5,662 nt of DNA from Acinetobacter sp. UBA6641 (GTDB taxonomy: Bacteria > Pseudomonadota > Gammaproteobacteria > Pseudomonadales > Moraxellaceae). This document shows, in pieces, positions 1-5,662 of the stretch (positions within the stretch are counted from its first letter, which is position 1; each line of letters starts with the position of its first letter). The notes under the pieces were generated by a model. It searched no databases. It was not told where the DNA came from and saw only the letters and a list, made by a program, of their open reading frames with translations. The position numbers and the translations under genes were made by a program. The DNA is taken from contig DKLL01000040.1 in NCBI GenBank assembly GCA_002455755.1, positions 7,237-12,898 on the forward strand, read 5' to 3'.

Positions 1-437
1 GCACCGCGTTTTAATGCCAGTTCAGCCATAGCCACAATATGGTCTTCATGCGAATGCACACCACCTTGTGACAACAGGCCTAAAATATGCACCGCGCCAT
101 TCGCTGCTTTGGCTTTTTCAACCGCATCGACCAGCACTTCCTGCTCAAAAAAAGCACCACTACGGATGTCTTTGGTAATGCGGGTAAAATCCTGATACAG
201 CACACGGCCTGCACCCAGGTTCATATGACCCACTTCAGAGTTGCCCATTTGACCATCAGGCAGACCGACATCTTCACCTGAACCCGAAATCAAACCATGT
301 GGATGCTTTTGTTGCATAGCAGTTAAATTTGGTCGTTTTGCCGCCAGGTAAGCATTGTCTTCGACCGCTTCGCGATGACCCACACCATCCATGATTACCA
401 ATACGTGAGGGATTTTGCCAGCAGTTGCATCCGTCAT
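1..437 (-). CDS. gpmI: 2,3-bisphosphoglycerate-independent phosphoglycerate mutase, N-terminal part (partial)
   Basis: Interconverts 3- and 2-phosphoglycerate in glycolysis and gluconeogenesis in the cytoplasm, as a dimanganese enzyme of the alkaline phosphatase superfamily. The reverse strand from ATG 437-435 gives 145 uninterrupted codons before the window edge, out of the roughly 510-515 usual for the family. The N-terminus carries the metal-binding motif VLVIMDGVG with Asp17. The phosphoryl-accepting serine lies in [12 protein letters not shown] as Ser67, and the substrate-loop motif GGVHSHEDH follows at about 125-133 with His128. These sit at a constant +5 offset from the Bacillus stearothermophilus residues Asp12, Ser62 and His123, as I recall them. 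An AAGAG Shine-Dalgarno (446-450) is 8 bases from the start. The remaining metal ligands and the rest of the protein lie outside the window. Identity is near certain from the motifs. The gene appears to have its own promoter rather than depend on lptFG. Confidence 0.96.
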   Translation of the reverse strand, partial: MTDATAGKIPHVLVIMDGVGHREAVEDNAYLAAKRPNLTAMQQKHPHGLISGSGEDVGLPDGQMGNSEVGHMNLGAGRVLYQDFTRITKDIRSGAFFEQEVLVDAVEKAKAANGAVHILGLLSQGGVHSHEDHIVAMAELALKRG

Positions 438-467
438 AATGAACACTCTTTTGTTTACAATTTCATC

Positions 468-494
468 GGTATATCTTACCGAATTTTCGGTCAA
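468..494 (-). promoter_or_regulatory. Candidate sigma-70 promoter of gpmI
   Basis: On the reverse strand, a TTGACC -35-like box (494-489) is followed after a 15-base spacer by TATACC (473-468). Transcription would begin about 25 bases before the gpmI ATG. Spacing is shorter than the optimal 17, so the assignment is tentative. Two small overlapping inverted repeats lie across it: CGGTA/TACCG (467-471 and 477-481) and CCGAA/TTCGG (479-483 and 486-490). They could be an operator or simply AT-rich chance symmetry. Confidence 0.35.
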
Positions 495-500
495 GACTCT

Positions 501-542
501 ATGTGCAGATCATGACTAAAGCTGATCATGCACATTGTTTTT
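501..542 (+). terminator. Terminator-like hairpin facing right, with no obvious gene to terminate
   Basis: ATGTGCA-GATCA (501-512) pairs with TGATC-A-TGCACAT (523-535), giving 12 base pairs with one bulged A and a loop of about 10 bases. The run TGTTTTT follows (536-542). The T-run is on the plus strand, so it would stop rightward transcripts. The stem is only moderately GC-rich. Leftward there is no U-tract after the stem, so it is not a good terminator for lptFG or an attenuator for gpmI. No rightward gene is visible upstream, so it may end an antisense or small RNA, block read-through, or be fortuitous. Confidence 0.4.
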
Positions 543-760
543 ATCACTGTAAGGTCCGTTGACCCTTCTTCTATGTTTGCGACGATGTATATTTTTAGCT
601 GATATGAGGCGTGGAGCAGGAAATTTAGTCATTCTAAATAACTGCTTCATAACAATATGGCAGCAAAACATATGATTATCCCTAGCTGCGCCTTGCGCTG
701 CAAACAAAGCAATGCCTTGTTCTTGCTCAGGCTGTGGCTAAAACCATCTCAGATGTTGTT

Positions 761-844
761 ATGAAACTTGAAAACAGTCTCGCTATTATCTTCATTTCAT
801 GCCTCATCTGCTCAATTTTAGCCTACAGCGCAAGCTATTTATGA
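761..844 (+). CDS. Doubtful small ORF, possible 27-residue single-pass membrane peptide
   Basis: ATG 761 opens a 27-codon frame ending at TGA 842-844. The predicted peptide begins MKLENS, then has a hydrophobic stretch of about 20 residues (LAIIFISCLICSILAY), which is the composition of a small single-span membrane protein. The frame is open upstream to TAG 683-685, and a GTG at 734 would give a 36-residue version. Against it being real: there is no clear Shine-Dalgarno before 761, and any promoter (TATGAT at 671-676 with a poor, widely spaced -35) is weak. Short hydrophobic frames also arise by chance in AT-rich gaps. It is convergent with lptG. I do not recognise a family. Listed only so it can be tested. 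Confidence 0.15.
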   Translation: MKLENSLAIIFISCLICSILAYSASYL

Positions 845-869
845 AATGTTAACCGACCCTATTCAACTA

Positions 870-1940
870 TTAACGTGCGCGTCGTAGCAAATAACCACCG
901 ACCAGCATCATCAGTACAATCGGTACAAATACGAACCAGGCTGGAGATGGTGAATAGACCAGACTTGCATAGCCCAAGAAGTCCTGTAGGTAGAAGAATC
1001 CCAGGCCAATAAATAAGGCAATGACCAGACGGAAACCCATCGACTGTTGCCGCAAAGGGCCAAAAATAAAGGAACAGGCAATCAGCACCAAGGCAATCAG
1101 GGCAAAGGGCGAACCGACTTTTTGCCAGAATGCCAGCTTGTAGGTTTTCGGAATCTGGCTATATTCATGCATATAACTCATGAAACTGACCAACTGGCTG
1201 GGCGATAATTCTTCCGGATCAAGCGTGACCATATGTACATATTTCGGTTGTAAAGCCAAAGCCAGAGGAAGCTGTTCTGCTCTCACCAGCGAAGCATTAC
1301 CTTGCGGCAGAATATCCATCTGTGCAGTGGTTTGCAGATCCCAACTCCCATCTTTTACAAACTGGCCTTTTTCTGCAACCAGCACACCTTTTAATTGGTA
1401 ATCATCATTAAAATCAACCAACTGAATGTAATTTAGCTGACCTTGGGCATTGGCATAATCAATATAAATAAAACGCTGGCCTTCACGGGTCCAATAGCCT
1501 CTCACCTCACCCAGTGAGCTGACACTGCGGTGATCTTTGACGCTTTTGGCCTGCTCATTGGTATAGGGAATGACCCATTCACTTAACACGAAGGATAAAA
1601 CCACCAAAATCAGGGCCGAACGAATCACCCAGCCGACAATGCGCCATAAGCTTACCCCGACCGAGCGCATCACCACCAATTCACTATTGGAAGCTAACGT
1701 GCCTAAACCCAGCACAGCACCAATCAGGGCAGAAATAGGCAGGATTTCATACAGATAACGCGGTGCACCCCACAATACATAGATAAACGCCTGCCAGGCA
1801 CCATAGTTTTCATTCAGTGAACCCAATTCACCCAAATACGTAAACAATACTTGTAAAACTGAAAGTACTGCTGTGGCACCCAACATTGCTAAGGCAGTCG
1901 TTTTGGTCACATGTTTCGCAATAATTCGACGTGCTAACAT
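870..1940 (-). CDS. lptG: LPS export ABC transporter permease LptG
   Basis: Inner-membrane subunit of LptB2FG, which extracts lipopolysaccharide or lipooligosaccharide from the outer leaflet of the inner membrane and passes it to the periplasmic LptC-LptA bridge. The 356-residue product, near the usual 360, shows three N-terminal membrane spans (about 13-37, 61-83 and 99-121), a periplasmic jellyroll region (about 122-268) and three C-terminal spans (about 271-293, 302-323 and 333-352). The cytoplasmic segment NSELVVMRSVGVS after span 2 is the coupling helix that contacts LptB. The FWQKVGSPFALIALVLI segment and the following GPLRQQSMGFRL match the family. I chose ATG 1940-1938 because it starts at the canonical MLARRIIAKH, with GAGG (1951-1948) seven bases upstream. 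An upstream in-frame start at 2024 would lie inside lptF and add a non-family extension. One base separates it from the lptF stop, so the two are very probably translationally coupled. Confidence 0.96.
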   Translation of the reverse strand: MLARRIIAKHVTKTTALAMLGATAVLSVLQVLFTYLGELGSLNENYGAWQAFIYVLWGAPRYLYEILPISALIGAVLGLGTLASNSELVVMRSVGVSLWRIVGWVIRSALILVVLSFVLSEWVIPYTNEQAKSVKDHRSVSSLGEVRGYWTREGQRFIYIDYANAQGQLNYIQLVDFNDDYQLKGVLVAEKGQFVKDGSWDLQTTAQMDILPQGNASLVRAEQLPLALALQPKYVHMVTLDPEELSPSQLVSFMSYMHEYSQIPKTYKLAFWQKVGSPFALIALVLIACSFIFGPLRQQSMGFRLVIALFIGLGFFYLQDFLGYASLVYSPSPAWFVFVPIVLMMLVGGYLLRRAR

Positions 1941-1941
1941 T

Positions 1942-3042
1942 TTAAGACCTCGCCTGCTGAATTCGTTTCTTGATTTTCGGTGCCAGTTTCTGTTTCCGGG
2001 AAAATAGTGCTGCGGCAATAGCATAGACCATCAATACCACAGGATAGGCCCAGATCCCCATTTCATCTTTACTGACCCGGGTTTTCACTGCCATCAGGGC
2101 CACAATCAAACTGGAAAAAATCAGTAAAGCCGGGAACAGTTTTAAATAACGGCCTTGACGCGGACTGACCTCACAAAGCGCAATGGCCAGCATTAAAGCA
2201 GCCACAATAGAAAATGGCACGAAAATACGCCAGCCCAGTTCGCTTGCGACCACAGGATCATTCCGGTTGTTCCAGAGTTTTGAAATCGGTAGCGCTTCTA
2301 CTTCTGAGCTTTCAAATTTGGCTTCCTGATCACTTTCCAGGCGCAAACGATAGGACTGAAATTCAGCCTGGGTGTATTTTGGCGTTCTCGGGAAAATTTC
2401 ATAACGACGCCCCTGAACCAAATCGACAATACTGGCGGTTTCGTCAGCAGCTTCTACCCGGGTCGCTTCTTTGGCTAAAATCATGATGTCGGGTTGACCG
2501 GGTTTTTCGGCACGCTGATAGAAAAAAACATCTTTCAGATTACGACGGTCTTCGGACAGGTCTCCGGCATAAATGGTATAAGGACCCGAGGAAATAAACT
2601 CTTTGGGACGGACCAGATCGAAACCGGTTCTCACCGCCTGCTTGGTGGTCAGCTCTTCAAACTGGCGAATACCCCAAGGAGACATCCAGATCATTAACAC
2701 CGTTTGTACAGCAAGAAAAGCCACTGTTAACGGAATCAGTAAACGCCCCAGCTGGTTACGGCTGATACCACTGCCATTCAAGACCGCCATTTCATGATCG
2801 ACATAGAGACGGCCAAACACCAGCATCAAGCCAATAAAAAAGCCCAGTGGAAGAATTAAGGTTAAAAATTCTGGCAGTCGATAACCAATAATACTAAACA
2901 AAATACTGGCATCTAAACGGCCTTGTGCCGCCACACCAAAGTACTTGATCAGTCGACCACCCATCATGATTAAGGTCAATAAGGCAATCACCACCAGGGA
3001 GGTAGACAGCACTTGCTTGACCAGATAACGCCGAATAATCAA
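1942..3042 (-). CDS. lptF: LPS export ABC transporter permease LptF
   Basis: Partner of LptG in the LptB2FG transporter; its periplasmic domain is the family's route for handing lipid to LptC and LptA. The 366-residue protein has spans at about 11-31, 56-79, 100-120, 270-290, 303-320 and 329-348, with a periplasmic jellyroll region at about 121-268. Family landmarks are MIIRRYLVKQ at the start, GGRLIKYFGVAAQG after span 1, the LPLGFFIGLMLVFGRLY span, the coupling helix DHEMAVLNGSGIS (81-93) and SPRQGRY (293-299). The C-terminus is a strongly basic tail (about 349-364). Translation starts at TTG 3042-3040: the next Met codons, residues 26-27, would delete span 1, and GGAAGA sits six bases upstream. 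It is first in the lptF-lptG transcript and divergent from pepA. Known biology: LptB2FGC in Acinetobacter is the target of the macrocyclic peptide antibiotic zosurabalpin. Confidence 0.96.
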   Translation of the reverse strand: MIIRRYLVKQVLSTSLVVIALLTLIMMGGRLIKYFGVAAQGRLDASILFSIIGYRLPEFLTLILPLGFFIGLMLVFGRLYVDHEMAVLNGSGISRNQLGRLLIPLTVAFLAVQTVLMIWMSPWGIRQFEELTTKQAVRTGFDLVRPKEFISSGPYTIYAGDLSEDRRNLKDVFFYQRAEKPGQPDIMILAKEATRVEAADETASIVDLVQGRRYEIFPRTPKYTQAEFQSYRLRLESDQEAKFESSEVEALPISKLWNNRNDPVVASELGWRIFVPFSIVAALMLAIALCEVSPRQGRYLKLFPALLIFSSLIVALMAVKTRVSKDEMGIWAYPVVLMVYAIAAALFSRKQKLAPKIKKRIQQARS

Positions 3043-3048
3043 ATTAAT

Positions 3049-3054
3049 TCTTCC
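3049..3054 (-). promoter_or_regulatory. Shine-Dalgarno GGAAGA that fixes the TTG start of lptF
   Basis: On the reverse strand GGAAGA (3054-3049) lies six bases before TTG 3042-3040, preceded by a run of seven T. No ATG or GTG occurs in frame nearby that would preserve the first membrane span, so this site decides the unusual start. Confidence 0.7.
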
Positions 3055-3071
3055 AAAAAAAGGGCAAATAA

Positions 3072-3087
3072 AAACTAGCGCTAGTTT
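3072..3087. repeat. Perfect 16-bp palindrome upstream of lptF
   Basis: AAACTAGC is followed directly by its reverse complement GCTAGTTT, an uninterrupted 8+8 palindrome in the lptF-pepA divergent region. Its centre is about 37 bases upstream of the lptF start codon. The symmetry without a spacer suits a dimeric DNA-binding protein better than an RNA hairpin. On the reverse strand it is followed by T-rich sequence. No regulator is identified from sequence. Confidence 0.5.
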
Positions 3088-3112
3088 ACCCGAATGGTGA
3101 AAATATAAAACC

Positions 3113-3118
3113 TATACT
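3113..3118 (+). promoter_or_regulatory. Candidate -10 box of a pepA promoter
   Basis: TATACT matches the sigma-70 -10 consensus at five of six positions. No good -35 lies 16-18 bases upstream; the nearest similar hexamer, TTTACC at 3085-3090, is 22 bases away. If used, transcription would start near 3125 and give a leader of roughly 77 bases containing the inverted repeat at 3128-3160. The leftward lptF promoter must overlap this region too, but I could not choose a convincing pair for it. Confidence 0.3.
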
Positions 3119-3127
3119 GTTGTTGCG

Positions 3128-3160
3128 CATTGAAACTCTATTCATAGAAATGTTTCAATG
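3128..3160. repeat. Interrupted inverted repeat upstream of pepA
   Basis: CATTGAAAC (3128-3136) is the exact reverse complement of GTTTCAATG (3152-3160). Between them TCTAT (3137-3141) pairs with ATAGA (3144-3148) around a two-base loop, leaving three unpaired bases (3149-3151). This makes a 14-base-pair hairpin with one asymmetric bulge. It is either a regulator's binding site or, if pepA is transcribed from near 3125, a stem at the very 5' end of the mRNA. There is no U-run after it, so it is not a terminator. Confidence 0.55.
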
Positions 3161-3172
3161 GTTTAATGGTTT
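3157..3172. repeat. Tandem 8-bp direct repeat in the pepA upstream region
   Basis: AATGGTTT occurs twice head to tail with no spacer (3157-3164 and 3165-3172). The first copy overlaps the right arm of the inverted repeat. It may be a pair of half-sites or a small replication-slippage duplication. Confidence 0.5.
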
Positions 3173-3201
3173 GCAATCTTTCAAAGGCATGAATACAGAA
3201 C

Positions 3202-4650
3202 ATGAAACTGATAATTAATACGTCATTCCAAGAGAATGCATCTAGCCCATATTTGTTGATATTAGTTGATTCTGAGCAGTTGCAACAGGTCTCTACAACT
3301 TATCAAATCAATGATTTAAATAGTTTAGTCGAAGCAGCACAATTCAAGGCGAGCCTAGGCGAATCTTTACCCCTGATCGGGAAAGTAGCGGCATGTCTGA
3401 ATACCACGCTGATTGGCCTGGATAAAGCAGCTGAAATTCAGCCGGCTAAATTAGCAAAAATTGCACAAACCATTATCAAAGCGTCACAAAAAAAATTCAA
3501 ACAGATCAGCATTGATATTTCTGCCCTCGCTCCAGAGCAGCATTATTTATTTGCGCTGGCGCTGACTCAGGCAAGTTACGCCTTTGATGAATACAAATCC
3601 AAGAAAAATGAATTTGTGCTTGAAGAAATTCAGCTGATTGCTGCAAACAGCAGCTTAAACCCGCAGCAGTTATCTTTAATTCATGCGGTACAATCCGGTC
3701 AGAACCTGGCCCGTGATTTAGGCAACCGTCCAGGCAATATCTGTTTTCCTGAATATCTGGCAGAACAGGCCCAAGCCTTGGCTGCAGAATATCCGGACTT
3801 GCTGAAAGTGACCGTAATCAATGAACAGCAAATGGCAGACTTGGGCATGAATGCCTTTCTTGCCGTGAGCAAAGGTTCTGATCGTCCGGGTCGTGTGATT
3901 ACCCTTGAATATAAAGCTCATACCGAACAAGCGCCTGTGGTACTGGTCGGTAAAGGCGTAACCTTTGATACAGGCGGTATTTCACTCAAGCCGGGTCTGG
4001 GCATGGATGAAATGAAATTCGACATGTGCGGCGCAGCATCAGTACTAGGCACCATGCGTGCGCTGTGCGAATCTAAACTACCGATTCATGTGGTCGGTGC
4101 GATTGCTGCGGCTGAAAACATGCCTTCAGGCCATGCCACCCGTCCGGGTGATATCGTGACCACCATGAGCGGACAAACGGTGGAAATTTTAAATACCGAT
4201 GCAGAAGGCCGTTTGGTGCTATGCGACACCCTGACGTATATCAAGCGTTTTAATCCGGCGCTGGTGATTGATATTGCAACCTTGACCGGTGCCTGTGTAG
4301 TCGCTTTGGGTTCAGTGTTGTCAGGCCTATTTACACCAGACGATGAACTGGCGGCTGAAATTACCGCTGCAGGCCAGACCTCTTTTGACCGGGTGTGGCG
4401 CATGCCGGTAATTGAAGACTACCAGGAACAGCTGGATTCTCCGTTTGCCGATATTGGCAATATTGGTGGACCTAAAGCCGGTTCTGTGACTGCTGCATGT
4501 TTCTTGCAACGTTTTACCCGTGAATATCGCTGGGCACATCTAGATGTTGCCGGTACGGCATGGAACTCAGGTACAGCCAAAGGTGCAACCGGTCGTCCGG
4601 TGCCATTACTGGTTCAGTTCCTGGCTAATCGTGCACAGTCGAATGGCTAA
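3202..4650 (+). CDS. pepA: Leucyl aminopeptidase PepA (M17 family)
   Basis: Cytosolic dimetal aminopeptidase that releases N-terminal residues, notably leucine, from peptides; the family works as hexamers. The product has 482 residues against about 500 in E. coli. The N-terminal domain covers roughly 1-165 and the catalytic domain 166-482, opening with [12 protein letters not shown]. Metal ligands are all present: Lys251 and Asp256 in [11 protein letters not shown], Asp274 in [10 protein letters not shown], and Asp333 and Glu335 in the signature NTDAEGRL. The catalytic Lys263 (ISLKPG) and Arg337 are also there, so the enzyme should be active. ATG 3202 is forced because an in-frame TGA lies at 3190-3192, but its ribosome site is poor: the only AAAGG (3183-3187) is 14 bases away. 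E. coli PepA also binds DNA (XerCD recombination at cer, carAB control); whether this one does cannot be told from sequence. It is divergent from lptF and overlaps holC. Confidence 0.97.
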   Translation: MKLIINTSFQENASSPYLLILVDSEQLQQVSTTYQINDLNSLVEAAQFKASLGESLPLIGKVAACLNTTLIGLDKAAEIQPAKLAKIAQTIIKASQKKFKQISIDISALAPEQHYLFALALTQASYAFDEYKSKKNEFVLEEIQLIAANSSLNPQQLSLIHAVQSGQNLARDLGNRPGNICFPEYLAEQAQALAAEYPDLLKVTVINEQQMADLGMNAFLAVSKGSDRPGRVITLEYKAHTEQAPVVLVGKGVTFDTGGISLKPGLGMDEMKFDMCGAASVLGTMRALCESKLPIHVVGAIAAAENMPSGHATRPGDIVTTMSGQTVEILNTDAEGRLVLCDTLTYIKRFNPALVIDIATLTGACVVALGSVLSGLFTPDDELAAEITAAGQTSFDRVWRMPVIEDYQEQLDSPFADIGNIGGPKAGSVTAACFLQRFTREYRWAHLDVAGTAWNSGTAKGATGRPVPLLVQFLANRAQSNG

Positions 4651-5050
4651 AGTCAGCTTTTACCTGTTTGAAAAAAGCAATGAACGGCAAGTGCAAAGCA
4701 CTTGCCGTTTGTGCCGCAAGATTCTGAAACAGCCGGCACAGATCTGGCTGTATTGCGAAAATACCGACTTGCAGCAGCAGCTCGATGAACAGTTGTGGAG
4801 TTTTGATCCCGGCAGTTTCATTCCGCATGGCATTGATCAGGAACAGGCCAGCATTTGCATTTCATCCCGTTTGCCGGAACAGTCGGACTGGATCGTGTTT
4901 AATTTTAACAATCAAGCCCTTGAACAGATTGATAAATTTAGTCACATTATAGAAATCATCGAAAATAATGAATCGGCAAAACAACTGGGTCGTGAAAAAT
5001 TTAAACAATATCGACGCTTAGGTATTGAGCCACGAACGTTCAAGCTTTAA
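4643..5050 (+). CDS. holC: DNA polymerase III chi subunit
   Basis: Clamp-loader accessory subunit that, with psi (HolD), links the polymerase III holoenzyme to single-stranded DNA-binding protein at the replication fork. The 135-residue product (147 in E. coli) starts [10 protein letters not shown] and shows the family core [17 protein letters not shown] (about 47-63), matching E. coli LDEALW...SFVPH, plus the C-terminal helix [16 protein letters not shown]. Aligned by eye to the E. coli SSB-contact residues, Lys113 and Arg117 are kept, Phe120 replaces Tyr131 and Ile106 replaces Val117. It overlaps the last 8 bases of pepA and has no clear Shine-Dalgarno, which points to translational coupling. 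A longer in-frame reading from 4544 would only re-read pepA sequence. Three cysteines (21, 24 and 38) include a CRLC spacing, but it lies in a predicted helix and I do not propose metal binding. A perfect hairpin sits in codons 14-23. Confidence 0.93.
   Translation: MAKVSFYLFEKSNERQVQSTCRLCRKILKQPAQIWLYCENTDLQQQLDEQLWSFDPGSFIPHGIDQEQASICISSRLPEQSDWIVFNFNNQALEQIDKFSHIIEIIENNESAKQLGREKFKQYRRLGIEPRTFKL
4683..4709. repeat. Perfect 12-bp inverted repeat with 3-base loop inside holC
   Basis: AACGGCAAGTGC (4683-4694), loop AAA, then the exact reverse complement GCACTTGCCGTT (4698-4709), followed by TTG. It begins 40 bases into holC and 33 bases after the pepA stop. In the mRNA it is a stable GC-rich stem with only a three-U run after it. 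On the reverse strand a run of six T follows about five bases beyond the stem. It could act as a weak terminator or attenuator between pepA and holC, an mRNA 3'-end stabiliser for pepA, or a brake on holC translation. Confidence 0.7.
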
Positions 5051-5066
5051 CCGATCAATTGAAATA

Positions 5067-5073
5067 AGGAGAG
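5067..5073 (+). promoter_or_regulatory. Strong Shine-Dalgarno that fixes a GTG start
   Basis: AAGGAGA lies five bases before GTG 5079-5081. A nearby ATG at 5074 overlaps the end of the ribosome site and reaches TAA after four codons, so GTG is the real start of the following gene. Confidence 0.8.
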
Positions 5074-5078
5074 ATGTG

Positions 5079-5662
5079 GTGGCATTAAATGTCGGTCAAG
5101 ATTTTAAACAGCGCTGGTTAAATGTACCCGAGGCTGTTCGTCAGGCATTTATTGATGACTTACACCGCGTCTGCAATGTCCTCAAACCTGAAACCAATAT
5201 TCATAAGTGGCTGGAAAAAGACAAAGAAGCCCAGCAGCAATCTTATGAAAAAATTGAACGTGCCTATATCGAACGAAAAGCTCAGCTGATTGAAGAAGCG
5301 CGTATGCGCAAGCAGCGTGCTTTAGAACAGTCGCTGGAAAATAAGCGTGCCGAGCAGGCGGCTTATGCACAGGCATTACAGCTAGATGAAGAAAGACAGT
5401 TTGCCGAACAACTTCATACGCTGGCTTTTATGCGTCAAAATATAGAGCATGAAACCCAAACCTATACCGCGCGCTACCATAAAAATCCGGAAGGTAGTGC
5501 CTTGAACTTTGCCAAAGGCATGCGGTCGATTCCGGATACGAAAATATTATCGGAACTGGAAACTGTGCGTTTACGTCTGGAACTGGAAGCTGAAACGCTG
5601 ATTGAGCAAGCGGTGACGGTATTTCGCGCCAAGTTACTTCAGGCCAGTCAGGAAGAAATTGA
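5079..5662 (+). CDS. Unrecognised helix-rich, coiled-coil-like protein (partial, 3' end cut)
   Basis: From GTG 5079 the frame stays open for 194 codons to the window edge. The start is fixed by AAGGAGA five bases upstream. The product has no signal peptide or membrane span and looks cytoplasmic. Residues 1-43 are mixed in composition, with a VPEAVRQAFIDDLHRV segment. Residues about 44-125 are a nearly unbroken run of Glu, Lys, Gln, Arg and Ala (for example EEARMRKQRALEQSLENKRA), typical of a long helix or coiled coil. A Gly/Pro-containing linker (HKNPEGSALNFAKGMRSIPD, 134-153) then leads to a second charged helix. It follows holC by 28 bases on the same strand, so it is probably cotranscribed with pepA-holC. 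In related genomes valS is often next; that is recollection and lies outside the window. I cannot assign a function. Codon use looks like the neighbours, with no sign of recent transfer. Confidence 0.85.
   Translation, partial: MALNVGQDFKQRWLNVPEAVRQAFIDDLHRVCNVLKPETNIHKWLEKDKEAQQQSYEKIERAYIERKAQLIEEARMRKQRALEQSLENKRAEQAAYAQALQLDEERQFAEQLHTLAFMRQNIEHETQTYTARYHKNPEGSALNFAKGMRSIPDTKILSELETVRLRLELEAETLIEQAVTVFRAKLLQASQEEI

Larger units (their letters stand above)
438..869. other. Intergenic region between gpmI and lptG
   Basis: This 432-base gap separates the 3' end of lptG from the 5' end of gpmI, both leftward. Its left end holds a plausible gpmI promoter (468-494) with small palindromes, then a terminator-like hairpin facing right (501-542). 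The middle, about 545-685, shows nothing I recognise; the leftward reading frame there is Arg/Lys/His-rich, has no family resemblance and ends inside the hairpin, so I treat it as chance. The right part carries a 27-codon rightward ORF (761-844) of doubtful status. I found no convincing intrinsic terminator directly after lptG in the leftward direction, so lptFG transcripts may read on towards gpmI or end by a Rho-type mechanism. No tRNA-like or insertion-sequence-like structure is visible. Confidence 0.7.

Noticed and set aside
516..707. Leftward 63-codon Arg/Lys/His-rich frame in the gpmI-lptG gap
   Set aside because: No family resemblance, biased low-plausibility composition, no good ribosome site, and its stop lies inside a hairpin. 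Probably a chance open frame.
712..742. Nine-codon cysteine-rich frame (MPCSCSGCG)
   Set aside because: Too short, no ribosome site or promoter, most likely chance.
1941..2024. Longer LptG starting at 2024
   Set aside because: The added 28 residues overlap lptF and are unlike the family; ATG 1940 has a Shine-Dalgarno and gives the canonical N-terminus.
2214..2797. Rightward frames opposite lptF
   Set aside because: Antisense shadows of a well-supported gene, with no family features or ribosome sites.
4544..4642. Longer HolC starting at 4544
   Set aside because: The extra 33 codons re-read pepA in another frame and do not resemble Hol[11 protein letters not shown] at 4643 is the expected start.
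4683..4709. DNA uptake sequence of the Haemophilus type (AAGTGCGGT)
   Set aside because: The hairpin contains AAGTGC but not the full core, it occurs once in this window, and Acinetobacter is not known to use such uptake words.
4703..4717. CRLC cysteine pair in HolC as a zinc-binding site
   Set aside because: Only one CxxC pair, lying in a predicted helix of a family with no metal role; no second pair of ligands is visible.
5182..5376. Leftward 64-codon frame opposite the gene after holC
   Set aside because: It is antisense to an open frame with a strong Shine-Dalgarno and gene-like coiled-coil composition; no support of its own.

Overview
This window is a core chromosomal stretch from a gammaproteobacterium, most likely an Acinetobacter species. 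The protein sequences (PepA, LptF and HolC in particular) read like that genus, base composition is moderately AT-rich, and the divergent lptF/lptG versus pepA-holC layout is common in gammaproteobacteria. The genus call is inference from remembered protein character, not a database search.

Layout. Positions 1-437 hold the first 145 codons of gpmI (cofactor-independent phosphoglycerate mutase), leftward and cut by the window edge. Positions 438-869 are a 432-base gap with a candidate gpmI promoter, a terminator-like hairpin facing right with no gene to serve, and one doubtful 27-codon membrane-type ORF. Positions 870-3042 hold lptG and lptF, leftward, with lptF first in transcription and a single base between them. 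Positions 3043-3201 are the divergent control region, which is dense in symmetric elements: a 16-bp palindrome, a 33-base interrupted inverted repeat and a tandem octamer. Rightward from 3202 come pepA, holC (overlapping pepA by 8 bases) and an unrecognised, helix-rich, coiled-coil-like gene that starts with GTG at 5079 and runs off the right end.

How the genes work together. LptF and LptG are the two membrane subunits of the LptB2FG transporter, which extracts lipopolysaccharide or lipooligosaccharide from the inner membrane. PepA is a dimetal leucyl aminopeptidase; its E. coli homologue is also a DNA-binding accessory protein. HolC is the chi subunit of the DNA polymerase III clamp loader and bridges to SSB. 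GpmI is glycolytic. These are housekeeping genes sharing a neighbourhood rather than one pathway.

I see no mobile element, CRISPR array, defence cassette, tRNA or rRNA. The items most worth a second look are a perfect 12-bp, 3-nt-loop hairpin inside the start of holC, the structured pepA leader with a poorly placed Shine-Dalgarno, the TTG start of lptF, and the uncharacterised coiled-coil gene after holC.
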